DNA from: an uncultured Bacteroidia bacterium
Lineage (GTDB): Bacteria; Bacteroidota; Bacteroidia; Bacteroidales; UBA932
NCBI GenBank assembly: GCA_902796455.1
Contig: CADBPH010000332.1
Location: 1-19,343, forward strand
Direction: 5' to 3'
Length of the DNA stretch: 19,343 nt
The notes beneath the pieces were generated by a model. The model searched no databases. It saw only the letters and a program-made list of their open reading frames with translations, and had not been told where the DNA came from. The translations under genes were made by a program, and so were the position numbers. Within the stretch, counting starts at the first letter, position 1, and each line of letters opens with the position of its first letter. Positions 1-7,376 of this stretch are shown piece after piece.

Positions 1-1
1 A

Positions 2-583
2 AAACAGATCTGCAGCGACAAGATTACCATCGTGGATGACGGAACCCTCAGAGGGAACCGGGGCGCCCTGAACTTTGACGACGAAGGGGTCCCGGCCAGC
101 CGGACCTGCATGGTCGAAGAAGGGCGGCTGACCTCCTACCTGCATGACCGGATCAGCGCCCGGTTCTACGGAGTGGCGCCTACCGGCAACGGCCGCCGGG
201 AATCTTTCCGCTACAATCCGATTCCGCGGATGCGCGCCACCTACATGGAAGGAGGAGACGCCAATCCGGCCGACATCATCGCTTCCGTCCGGAAAGGCAT
301 CTTCGTGGACGAATTCTCCAACGGTCAGGTCAAGATTGGGGAAGGCGATTTCACGTTCTACGTAAAAAGCGGCTATCTGATTGAAAACGGGAGGCTTACG
401 CAACCCGTAAAAGACATCAACATCATCGGGAACGGTCCGCAGGCACTGGCCGACATCGTTGCGGTAGGATCGGACGCAAAAATCGACAATGGAGCATGGA
501 CCTGCGGGAAAGAACAGAGCGTTCCTGTTTCCTGCGGGATTCCCACGGTCCTGGTAAACAACCTGATTGTTGGAGGAGACTAA
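2..583 (+). CDS. tldD: TldD metallopeptidase subunit, 3' part
   Basis: This is the C-terminal part of TldD, the metal-dependent peptidase subunit that works with TldE/PmbA to cleave peptides in the cytoplasm. The open frame runs in from the window edge, so the start and the HExxxH metal-binding helix lie upstream. The visible 193 residues carry the family hallmarks: VDDGTLRGNRGALNFDDEG near the start, then SRTCMVEEGRL, APTGNGRRES, the NPIPRM segment and, near the end, GNGPQALADIVAVGSD, where TldD closes over its active site. The end is complete (TAA). tldE follows after 2 bases, so the two subunits are almost certainly co-translated. The family identity is clear; the substrate in this organism cannot be read from the sequence. 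Confidence 0.95.
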   Translation, partial: KQICSDKITIVDDGTLRGNRGALNFDDEGVPASRTCMVEEGRLTSYLHDRISARFYGVAPTGNGRRESFRYNPIPRMRATYMEGGDANPADIIASVRKGIFVDEFSNGQVKIGEGDFTFYVKSGYLIENGRLTQPVKDINIIGNGPQALADIVAVGSDAKIDNGAWTCGKEQSVPVSCGIPTVLVNNLIVGGD

Positions 584-585
584 AG

Positions 586-1941
586 ATGGATATCCCTTGG
601 AGCATCACCCCCCGCGAGCAAGAATTGGCGGGCCGCTGCCTGGACATGGCGGTGGCCGCCGGGGCGCAGGCTGCCCGGATCACGCTGGGAAAGAACATGA
701 TGGACCTGTTCCTCCTGCGGGACGGAATCTTGGATAAAGTATCCCGGAGCGGCGACCGGTCTTTGACCCTGAATTTGTTTTGTGACGGACGATACGGGAC
801 TTTTTCGACGAACCGCCTGGAAGAAAAGGGCTTGGAAGATTTCATCCAGAAAGCCGCCGGGACCGTGCGCATGCTGGCTCCCGACCCGGCCCGGAAACTG
901 CCCGATCCGTCCCGGGTCGAGAAAGATGCCCGGACCGGACTGGAAACCGGGCTGTATGACCCGGCCTATGCCTCCATGGACCGGCAGAAGCGGATGCAAT
1001 GCCTGATTGCCGGATCCGCGCTGTACAAGGGAACGAGAGCCCTGAACGGTTGCGAAACGGTTTCAGAAGAGACGGAATATTCTGACTCCGTGAGTGATAC
1101 CTATGTCATCGACACCCAAGGAACGGAGTGCCGGCATATCGAGAGCTCCTTTGAAATCGGCTGCGAGACGACGGTCCGCGACCCGCAAGGCAATAAATGG
1201 AGCGGGTACTGGTGGGAAGCCTCCCCTTTCCTGGACCGTTTTTCGCCGGAAGGATGCGGAGAAAAAGCCCTGGCCCGCGCGGTTCGGACGGCCTGCCCGC
1301 AGACCCATCCGGGCGGACGCATGGCCATGGTCGTGGAAAACGAGGTGGCGTCCCGGCTGGTGAATCCCCTGCTGAGCGCCCTGGGCGCCTTCGCCATCCA
1401 GCAGAACAATTCCTTCCTGGCCGGGAAACTGGGTGAGAAAGTTTTCCCGGACGGGCTCACCATCATGGACATGCCGCGCCAGAAAGGCTGCAACGGGTCC
1501 CGCCTGTTCGATTCCGAGGGCGTCGCCACATGTGAACGGCCCATCATCCGGGAGGGTATCGTAGACATGTATTTTGTCAATACCTACATGTCCGGAAAAC
1601 TGGGAATCGCGCCGACGGTCGAGGATGCCACCCGGCCGGTCGTCCTGCCCTTCGGGGATGCGGCTACGGCTGCCGGGATGATGGCTGCCTTCCCGGAAGG
1701 AATCCTGGTGACCGGATTCAACGGAGGCAACAGCAATGCCGCCACGGGAGATTTCTCCTACGGGGTGGAGGGGCTGTATTTCCGCGGAGGAGAGCCCGTT
1801 CATCCGGTGCGCGAGATGGTGATTACCGGGAATTTCCTTTCGCTGTGGAACAATTTGACCCATGCCGGCAATGACGCCCGGGCCTGCATGAGTAAACAAA
1901 TCCCTTCCCTGGCTTTCCGGGATGTGGATTTTTCCGGATAA
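586..1941 (+). CDS. tldE: TldE/PmbA peptidase partner subunit
   Basis: This 451-residue protein is the non-catalytic-looking partner of TldD; the pair forms a cytoplasmic peptidase that matures or degrades small peptides in other bacteria. It has the normal PmbA length and layout: an N-terminal domain ending in YGTFSTNRLEEKGLEDFI, and a C-terminal half with the RLVNPLLSALGAFAIQQNNSF stretch, MDMPRQKGCNGSRLFDSEGV and FNGGNSNAATGDFSYGVEG, which are typical of the family. It lacks the HExxxH helix of TldD, as expected. I chose the ATG at 586 because GGAGGAG lies about 8 bases upstream and it follows the tldD stop by 2 bases. A longer reading from 496 would run inside tldD. Confidence 0.95.
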   Translation: MDIPWSITPREQELAGRCLDMAVAAGAQAARITLGKNMMDLFLLRDGILDKVSRSGDRSLTLNLFCDGRYGTFSTNRLEEKGLEDFIQKAAGTVRMLAPDPARKLPDPSRVEKDARTGLETGLYDPAYASMDRQKRMQCLIAGSALYKGTRALNGCETVSEETEYSDSVSDTYVIDTQGTECRHIESSFEIGCETTVRDPQGNKWSGYWWEASPFLDRFSPEGCGEKALARAVRTACPQTHPGGRMAMVVENEVASRLVNPLLSALGAFAIQQNNSFLAGKLGEKVFPDGLTIMDMPRQKGCNGSRLFDSEGVATCERPIIREGIVDMYFVNTYMSGKLGIAPTVEDATRPVVLPFGDAATAAGMMAAFPEGILVTGFNGGNSNAATGDFSYGVEGLYFRGGEPVHPVREMVITGNFLSLWNNLTHAGNDARACMSKQIPSLAFRDVDFSG

Positions 1942-1955
1942 ATGATGGATAAAAC

Positions 1956-2594
1956 ATGAAAATAGAGAAAAACAAAGTCGTGGAGCTCAGCTACGAGCTC
2001 CAGGTGGACGGCCAGGTGGCCGATGTGGCGACAGCCGAACAACCCTTGGACTATATCCATGGGACCCATATGTTGATCCCCCGCTTCGAATCGGAAATCG
2101 AAGGGCTGGAGCCCGGAGCGGATTTCGCTTTCCACCTCACGCCGGAGGAAGGATACGGAACGTATGATCCTGCCAAGAAAGTCAATCTGTCGAAGGAAGC
2201 ATTCCGGATTGACGGCGTCATCCATGAGGAACTGATTGAAATCGGCCGTACGCTGCCGATGCTGGACAGCACCGGGAATGCAGTCATGGGGACCATTGTT
2301 TCTGCCACTGCGGATACAGTAACCATGGACTTCAACCATCCCATGGCCGGCAAGGATCTTTTCTTTACGGGGAAAGTCCTGACAGTCCGCGATGCGACGC
2401 AGAAAGAGCTGGATGAAGGGTTGCACGGAGAGTATCTTCCGAAAGAAGGATGCTGCCACCACGGGAAAGGCGGCGGTTGCTGCCACCATGGAGAGCACCA
2501 TCACGGCGGAGAGGGCTGTTGCCACGGCGAAGGACACGGCCACGGAGAGGGCTGCTGCCACCACGGAGAAGGCAGAACGAATAAGGAGAATTAA
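1956..2594 (+). CDS. slyD: SlyD-like FKBP peptidyl-prolyl isomerase
   Basis: This is a 212-residue cytoplasmic peptidyl-prolyl cis-trans isomerase of the FKBP/SlyD type, which helps proteins fold and, in SlyD, carries nickel. The FKBP fold with the inserted chaperone flap covers about residues 1-148: YIHGTHMLIPRFESEIEGL, the flap start TPEEGYGTYDP, and the SlyD signature DFNHPMAGKDLFF near residues 125-137. Residues 166-206 form a metal-binding tail with 8 Cys and 12 His arranged around CCHH and CCHG clusters separated by Gly/Glu. The gene starts 14 bases after tldE with no clear Shine-Dalgarno site and ends 3 bases before the glycosyltransferase. Nickel is the best guess for the metal, by analogy with SlyD. 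Confidence 0.9.
   Translation: MKIEKNKVVELSYELQVDGQVADVATAEQPLDYIHGTHMLIPRFESEIEGLEPGADFAFHLTPEEGYGTYDPAKKVNLSKEAFRIDGVIHEELIEIGRTLPMLDSTGNAVMGTIVSATADTVTMDFNHPMAGKDLFFTGKVLTVRDATQKELDEGLHGEYLPKEGCCHHGKGGGCCHHGEHHHGGEGCCHGEGHGHGEGCCHHGEGRTNKEN
2451..2573 (+). repeat. Degenerate repeats encoding the Cys/His-rich tail
   Basis: The motif TGCTGCCACCACGG or close variants recurs at 2451, about 2478, about 2516 and 2553. It encodes CCHHG or CCHG, interleaved with GGAGAG/GGCGAAGG spacers that encode Gly-Glu. Such repeats can expand or contract by slippage, so tail length may vary between strains. Confidence 0.75.
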
Positions 2595-2597
2595 GCC

Positions 2598-3668
2598 ATG
2601 CGTACCGCGGTCGTCATCCTGAACTGGAACACAAAGGAATACCTGGAGCGATTCCTGCCGGGTGTCCTGGCATCTGCCGGCAAGGCGGATGCTGAGGTCA
2701 TCGTGGCAGACAGTGCCTCCACGGACGGTTCGATGGCGCTGATGGCCGAGCGGTTCCCTTCGGTCCGCACGATTCCCCTGAGCGAAAATTTCGGCTTCAC
2801 GGGAGGGTACAACCGCGCACTTTCGGCGCTGCGGGACGAGGGTTTCGCATACTATCTCCTCCTGAATTCCGACATCGAGGTCCCCGGAGATTGGCTCCTG
2901 CCCCTGACCGCGTGGATGGATTCGCATCCGGACTGCGGGGCATGCGCGCCGAAACTGCATTCCTGGTACGACCGCGACCGCTTCGAATATGCCGGCGCTG
3001 CCGGCGGCCTGCTTGACCGCTACGGTTATCCCTTCTGCCGGGGACGTGTGATGAGCCGCGTGGAAGAAGATGAAGGACAATACGATACACCGAAGGATGT
3101 CTTCTGGGTGACCGGAGCCTGCCTGATGGTGCGGAGCCGGCTCTTCCATGAGTTGGGCGGACTGGATCCCCGGTTCTTCGCACACATGGAAGAAATCGAT
3201 TTCTGCTGGCGCCTCCAGCTGGCCGGATACAAGGTGACCGTCGTACCCGACGCCGTCGTATGGCACCTGGGCGGAGGCACTTTGCCGCAGGGCTCGCCGT
3301 GGAAGCTCCAGCTGAACTACCGGAACAACCTGCTGATGCTCGAGAACAACCTCGCCCGGACGTTGGCCCTGCGCCTGGGAGCGAAAAAGGGACTGCGGAG
3401 GGCGCGGAGACGGATTTTCGAGCGGATGATCCTGGACGGGATGAGTGCGGCGGTATACCTGCTGACCGGGAAAACGGCCTGGTTCCGGGCCGTCCGCACG
3501 GCCCACCGCGATTACCGTTCCCTGCGGCACGGACCCGGACTGGAAGAGATCCAAGCGTATCTCAAGCAAGCGACAGGAGTCCAAATAGAAGGATTTTATG
3601 ATCACTGGATGATTCCGAGGGCCCTGCTGGCAGGGAACCGGATTTTCCGGATAACAAGAAAGATGTGA
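2598..3668 (+). CDS. Family 2 glycosyltransferase
   Basis: This 356-residue protein is an inverting GT-A glycosyltransferase of family GT2, of the kind related to rhamnosyltransferases that build surface polysaccharides. The N-terminus has VVILNWN (residues 5-11) and VADSASTDGS (36-45). The metal and nucleotide-sugar site is LLLNSDIEV (D92). The acceptor-side motif is HMEEIDFCWR (residues 196-205), followed by WHLGGGT. No membrane helix is evident; the C-terminal part is Arg-rich and may sit on the inner face of the membrane. AGGAG about 10 bases upstream supports the ATG at 2598. Its stop overlaps the possible GTG start of trkA. The donor sugar and acceptor cannot be told, and no other polysaccharide gene is nearby. 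Confidence 0.9.
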   Translation: MRTAVVILNWNTKEYLERFLPGVLASAGKADAEVIVADSASTDGSMALMAERFPSVRTIPLSENFGFTGGYNRALSALRDEGFAYYLLLNSDIEVPGDWLLPLTAWMDSHPDCGACAPKLHSWYDRDRFEYAGAAGGLLDRYGYPFCRGRVMSRVEEDEGQYDTPKDVFWVTGACLMVRSRLFHELGGLDPRFFAHMEEIDFCWRLQLAGYKVTVVPDAVVWHLGGGTLPQGSPWKLQLNYRNNLLMLENNLARTLALRLGAKKGLRRARRRIFERMILDGMSAAVYLLTGKTAWFRAVRTAHRDYRSLRHGPGLEEIQAYLKQATGVQIEGFYDHWMIPRALLAGNRIFRITRKM

Positions 3669-3670
3669 CT

Positions 3671-5029
3671 ATGAAGATCATCATTGAAGGAGCCGGAGAG
3701 ATCGGCTCGCATCTGGCCAAGATGCTCAGCATCGCTTCCAACGACCTTACGGTCATCGATCAGGACCCCGCACGGCTGGCCAAGCTGGCCGCAACCGCGG
3801 ATGTCGTCACGGTGGCCGGGGATGTTTCATCCATCCGCGTTCTCAAGGATGCCGGAGTGGAAACGGCCGACTTGTTCATTGCGGTCAATCCGTTCACGAC
3901 CCAGGACGTCAACGTTGTCAGCGCCCTGCTGGCTAAAAAGCTGGGATGCAAGAAGGTATGTGCCCGCATCAAGGATGAGGAATACCTTTCCTACGAGAAC
4001 AAGTACCTGTTCACGGAAATGGGCATCGACTTGATGTTTTATCCGGAGAAGATCGCAGCTGCTGAGATTGTGGAACTGCTCCGCAGGACTGCCGCCGCGG
4101 AGACCATGGACTTTGCCCGCGGAAAACTGCAGATGTCCGTGTACAAGGTGGATGAAGATTCTCCCCTGCTGGATCTCAAACTGGCCGAGTTCACGTCGGC
4201 TGTATCCTCGGAACAGGTACAGATGCGCGTGGTCGCCATTTCGCGCGACGACAAGACCATGATACCCCGGTTTGATTCCCGGTTCAAGTACAATGACCTG
4301 GTTTATATCATCTCGAAACGGGAAGCCGCGGAGCCGATCATGAAGTTCCTGGGCAAGAGTAACATCCCCGTCAACAAACTGATGATCCTGGGGGGCGGAC
4401 AGATTGGGAAAATCGTCGCAGGCAGCCTCAGCAAACAATTGGAAACCATCAAGATCATTGAGATGGACCGGCATCGTTGCCAGCACCTGAGCGCCGTCAT
4501 GGATGACAACGTGATCGTCGTCAACGGGGATGGCCGGAATACGGATTTCCTCCTGGATGAGAATATCAAGGATTATGACGCCTTCGTCGCCGTGACCGGC
4601 AACGACGAGGTCAACATCCTTTCCTGCGTGGTCGCCCGGAAATTCGGTCTCAGCCGGACCATCGCGGAGGTGGAGAATATCGAATACATCAAGCTGGCCG
4701 AGGAGATGGGAGTCGATGCCGTCATCAACAAGAAACTGCTGACGGCCGGAAAGATTTTCAAGATGACGCTCAGCAACAAGGTGCGTACGATCAAATACAT
4801 GAGCGGCACTTCCGCGGAAGTGCTGGAGTTCATTGTCGCCCCGGGCAGCAAGATTACGAAAGCGCCGCTGCGCGAGATCGATTTCCCGGAGAATGCCTTG
4901 ATCGGCGGTGTCATCCGCGGCAATGATTCCTTCATCGCGATTGGAGACACGAAAATAGAGCCCTATGACCGGGTGGCTGTTTTCGCCATGCCGGACGCCG
5001 TCCGCGAAGTAGACAAGTTCTTCAAATAG
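3671..5029 (+). CDS. trkA: TrkA, potassium uptake regulatory subunit
   Basis: TrkA is the cytoplasmic NAD(H)-binding subunit that gates the TrkH/TrkG potassium channel. The 452-residue protein has the full two-lobed layout: a first RCK-N domain with GAGEIG (residues 7-12) and the acidic residue at the end of strand 2 (VIDQD), a first RCK-C domain at about 140-220, a second RCK-N domain with GGGQIG (241-246) and IIEMD, and a second RCK-C domain to the end. I prefer the ATG at 3671, which gives the usual MKIII start; a GTG at 3665 in frame would overlap the previous stop. No trkH follows, although the two are often adjacent in Bacteroidales; instead a convergent gene begins 2 bases after the stop. 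Confidence 0.93.
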   Translation: MKIIIEGAGEIGSHLAKMLSIASNDLTVIDQDPARLAKLAATADVVTVAGDVSSIRVLKDAGVETADLFIAVNPFTTQDVNVVSALLAKKLGCKKVCARIKDEEYLSYENKYLFTEMGIDLMFYPEKIAAAEIVELLRRTAAAETMDFARGKLQMSVYKVDEDSPLLDLKLAEFTSAVSSEQVQMRVVAISRDDKTMIPRFDSRFKYNDLVYIISKREAAEPIMKFLGKSNIPVNKLMILGGGQIGKIVAGSLSKQLETIKIIEMDRHRCQHLSAVMDDNVIVVNGDGRNTDFLLDENIKDYDAFVAVTGNDEVNILSCVVARKFGLSRTIAEVENIEYIKLAEEMGVDAVINKKLLTAGKIFKMTLSNKVRTIKYMSGTSAEVLEFIVAPGSKITKAPLREIDFPENALIGGVIRGNDSFIAIGDTKIEPYDRVAVFAMPDAVREVDKFFK

Positions 5030-5031
5030 GA

Positions 5032-6711
5032 TTAGAGATTCCCCCAGGCATCGACGCTTTTCACCGTGTACTTCTTCCGGGAGTCATTGACAGCCAGATG
5101 AGTAGCTACGGTCGAAGCGATTTGTTCCCCGTCGGCATACACACGGTAATAGCGGTGATGCGGATCGGAGACCGGTTTCCAGGTCAGAACCCCGTCCGAA
5201 AACTTGACTCCGGAAACTTTTTCGGGATTCCGGTCCTGGTAATCGGTTGTCAGGAAAGTCATGGAACGGGCGGGAAGGCGGACGCGGAGTTTCCCGCCAT
5301 GGGCTTCCGCCAATCCGCTGTGAGGCTGTAAGTCATTGAATGCATTCACCGGCGGACGATCGGCCTCATAAAGGTATTGCCTGAACGGTTTGTCGAAAGC
5401 CTCCATTCCGTCCGACCAGGAGGAACAATCGATTTCCACCTCCGTGCTCTCGCCCCGGTTGATCAGCGCGATGGTAAACGACCTGTCCCGGTTGAGAACG
5501 GCGCCGACCCGGAGCAGGCTGTCCGATGGACTGCACACCAGGACGGTCGCATCCTTATGGAACAACTTGGCCATATAGCCCAGGCAATACAGTTCCGGGG
5601 TGGCGGAATAATCCCGATCGATGTCGTTCCAATGGAACATGCCCCATTTATTATACTTGAAATCGGGTTTATAGGCACATAAGCCGGCTTCATACGCAGC
5701 ATGCTCCTGCGGGGTATTCCCGTCCTCATAGCAGAACGGTTCGGGATAATCGACAAAACTCCAACTGATGCAGCCGTAGGCGCCTTCATTCATGGCCGCC
5801 AAACCCAACTCACATTTACAGAGCGCACTGAGGGCTGCTGTTTCAGGCTGTCGCAGCGCAAAGCCGAGATCATCCACCATGACACCCCGTTTTCCATATA
5901 CCGGGCAGAAACCGAACTCACCGAGAATGTAGCGCTTGCTCTTGGAGGTCGCAATGGCGACATTCTCTTTGAAATACTTCCGGTACTTCTCCCACAGCGA
6001 AAGGTCATCGACACGCTCCCCATAAACATACCAGTGTGTTACATAAGCCCCCATCCATTCGTCCATGTGACGGGCCACCCACCGCTGCGTATCGATGATA
6101 TTGGGTCCGCCCGAGCGGTCGGAACCGATCAGCAGCAGATTCAACTGATGTTGCTTGAAAGCATTGTACAAGGCAATGTTCCAATGTTTGAAGAGCTCCA
6201 TCCGGCCCTCCGGCGCCATCCAGCCCCACCGGTCTCCCGTCATCAACTCGTTGGACAGGCAGTAGTACCGGATCTTCCGGCACTCTTTTTCCTTAATCAG
6301 GTAATTTAGCTTGTCTGCCACCCGCTGCGCATATTCGGCCGCCGAAACGACCGTCGTGTCATCGACCCGGTATGTCAGTCCGCACGGAACGGCATACAGG
6401 ATCGTTCCCGCCCGGGCGAATGTCCGATGATAATAGGAAGCAAAACGGTCCATCTGGTCCCGCGACTGGTCGGCGAAACCGGTATAGACACGGCCGAAAG
6501 TGGGCGAGATTTCCGCAAAAGTCTTGAGCACACGCTGGTCCCGGAATTCCTCCGTCATCAAGGCTTCGAAATTAGCCTCGGAATGCTGGAAGCCAAAACC
6601 GCCGAAAAGCCAACGGACCAGCGGTTTCTCTACGACAACAGTCGCATTCTGTGCAGAAGCCGTCCAAGAAAGGCACAGCAGAAGTGCACCCAGGGGAAGG
6701 ATCTTTTTCAT
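5032..6711 (-). CDS. Exported glycoside hydrolase, clan-A-like TIM barrel with FN3 tail
   Basis: This 559-residue secreted enzyme probably cleaves a glycan in the periplasm or at the cell surface. An N-terminal signal peptide (MKKILPLGALLLCLSWTASA) is followed by a barrel domain. LSNEL places a likely acid/base Glu at E155 and LGEFGF a likely nucleophile at E265. A spacing of 110 residues and the Asn before the first Glu fit clan GH-A. A beta-rich domain follows (about 380-495), then a fibronectin type III-like domain (about 496-559) that stops at VDAWGNL, earlier than I would expect for a complete FN3. I could not assign a numbered GH family. It lies 13 bases after the LacI-symporter remnant and is probably co-transcribed with it. 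The stop is 2 bases from that of trkA. Confidence 0.75.
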   Translation of the reverse strand: MKKILPLGALLLCLSWTASAQNATVVVEKPLVRWLFGGFGFQHSEANFEALMTEEFRDQRVLKTFAEISPTFGRVYTGFADQSRDQMDRFASYYHRTFARAGTILYAVPCGLTYRVDDTTVVSAAEYAQRVADKLNYLIKEKECRKIRYYCLSNELMTGDRWGWMAPEGRMELFKHWNIALYNAFKQHQLNLLLIGSDRSGGPNIIDTQRWVARHMDEWMGAYVTHWYVYGERVDDLSLWEKYRKYFKENVAIATSKSKRYILGEFGFCPVYGKRGVMVDDLGFALRQPETAALSALCKCELGLAAMNEGAYGCISWSFVDYPEPFCYEDGNTPQEHAAYEAGLCAYKPDFKYNKWGMFHWNDIDRDYSATPELYCLGYMAKLFHKDATVLVCSPSDSLLRVGAVLNRDRSFTIALINRGESTEVEIDCSSWSDGMEAFDKPFRQYLYEADRPPVNAFNDLQPHSGLAEAHGGKLRVRLPARSMTFLTTDYQDRNPEKVSGVKFSDGVLTWKPVSDPHHRYYRVYADGEQIASTVATHLAVNDSRKKYTVKSVDAWGNL

Positions 6712-6724
6712 AATCGACAGAGTA

Positions 6725-7174
6725 TTATAATTCCGGTTTCCCGGACATGCATATCAACGTAGAGACCAGTCCCCCAATCGGACACCACCAGCTCCTCGCA
6801 ATGTAGTTGTGTCCGAAGATTTCTTTTTGGAACATCAGGGGTACGATAATCAGGGCGCCGGCGGCCAAGGCCGCAATGACGCTTTTTTTGTTGCCACGCC
6901 GGGTAAAGATTGCCGTCAGGAATACGCCGACCATACCGGCATAGGCAAAACACATGACGCCCGTAGCAAAATCAACCAGGTTAAGGCCGCTGGACTGTTG
7001 CATGACAGCCGTAAGAATGGCAAAACCGGTCAGGAAAACGCCCATCAATCCCACCATGATACGGGAGGATGACAGCTGTTCGCTATCCGTACGCGGCGCA
7101 TTCAGAACGCGCGAAACGAGAGTCGTTGAGACTCCGAGTTCCTTCGCTAAATCTTTTAGAGTAATCTTTCGCAT
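6725..7174 (-). pseudogene. Fusion remnant: LacI N-terminus joined to SSS-symporter C-terminus
   Basis: This 149-residue frame joins pieces of two unrelated families. Residues 1-27 (MRKITLKDLAKELGVSTTLV then SRVLNAP) are the start of a LacI-type DNA-binding domain: helix 1 and the recognition helix, without helix 3, the hinge or the sugar-binding domain. From about residue 28 to the end it is the C-terminus of a sodium:solute symporter, with hydrophobic segments at about 39-58, 67-90, 98-115 and 126-143, the QQSSGLNLVDFATGVMCFAY block, and a typical closing segment (SWWCPIGGLVSTLICM). The most economical reading is a deletion that removed most of the regulator and the front of the transporter and happened to keep the frame. 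The ATG at 7174 was chosen because LacI proteins start this way. Neither original function should survive. Confidence 0.82.
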
Positions 7175-7180
7175 CAATGT

Positions 7181-7214
7181 CAAATATACAAAGCTACGAA
7201 ACTGTAACGACAAA
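7181..7214 (-). promoter_or_regulatory. Bacteroidota-type promoter of the LacI-symporter remnant and hydrolase
   Basis: On the minus strand a TTTG (-33 box, 7211-7214) is followed after 22 bases by TATATTTG (7181-7188), matching the Bacteroidota -7 consensus TAnnTTTG. A second TAGCTTTG overlaps just upstream (7189-7196). Initiation 5-7 bases after the -7 box would fall at or beside the ATG at 7174, giving a nearly leaderless transcript. Confidence 0.55.
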
Positions 7215-7226
7215 GTGAAATACCTT

Positions 7227-7268
7227 AAAAGAGCTAAAACTCCGATTTTCAGAATTTTAGCTCTTTTT
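7227..7268 (-). terminator. Rho-independent terminator after tRNA-Arg
   Basis: AAAAGAGCTAAAA (7227-7239) and TTTTAGCTCTTTT (7255-7267) form a perfect 13-bp inverted repeat with a 15-base loop. It begins 4 bases beyond the 3' end of tRNA-Arg. Read on the minus strand, the downstream arm ends in a short T run, so it probably ends the rplS-tRNA transcript. The stem is AT-rich apart from GAGC, and plus-strand readthrough would also meet a T run. Confidence 0.7.
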
Positions 7269-7271
7269 CAG

Positions 7272-7345
7272 TGACTCCAGAGGGATTCAAACCCCCAACC
7301 TTCTGATCCGTAGTCAGATGCTCTATTCAGTTGAGCTATGGAGCC
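7272..7345 (-). tRNA. tRNA-Arg (ACG)
   Basis: The minus strand folds into a complete cloverleaf of 74 nt. The acceptor stem is GGCTCCA/TGGAGTC (one G-T pair), the D stem GCTC/GAGC, the anticodon stem TCTGA/TCAGA with loop CTACGGA (anticodon ACG), and the T stem GGGGG/CCCTC with loop TTTGAAT. The discriminator base is A and no CCA is encoded. A34 is presumably edited to inosine by TadA. The D loop reads AACTGAATA, so position 19 is A instead of G, and the T loop has T56 instead of C. The gene lies 31 bases after rplS on the same strand and is probably processed from that transcript. Confidence 0.95.
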
Positions 7346-7376
7346 ATGCCGTGGAATCCATCCGGATTCCGTTATC

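Noticed and set aside
1800..3605. A 601-codon open frame on the minus strand across tldE, slyD and the glycosyltransferase
   Set aside because: It is antisense to three well-supported genes in a GC-rich region where antisense frames stay open by codon bias. It shows no recognisable family or plausible start region, and it crosses gene boundaries.
5029..7345. Integration of the hydrolase segment at tRNA-Arg as a genomic island
   Set aside because: The tRNA 3' end faces the segment, but I found no direct repeat of the tRNA end near 5029-5060 and no integrase, so site-specific integration is not supported.
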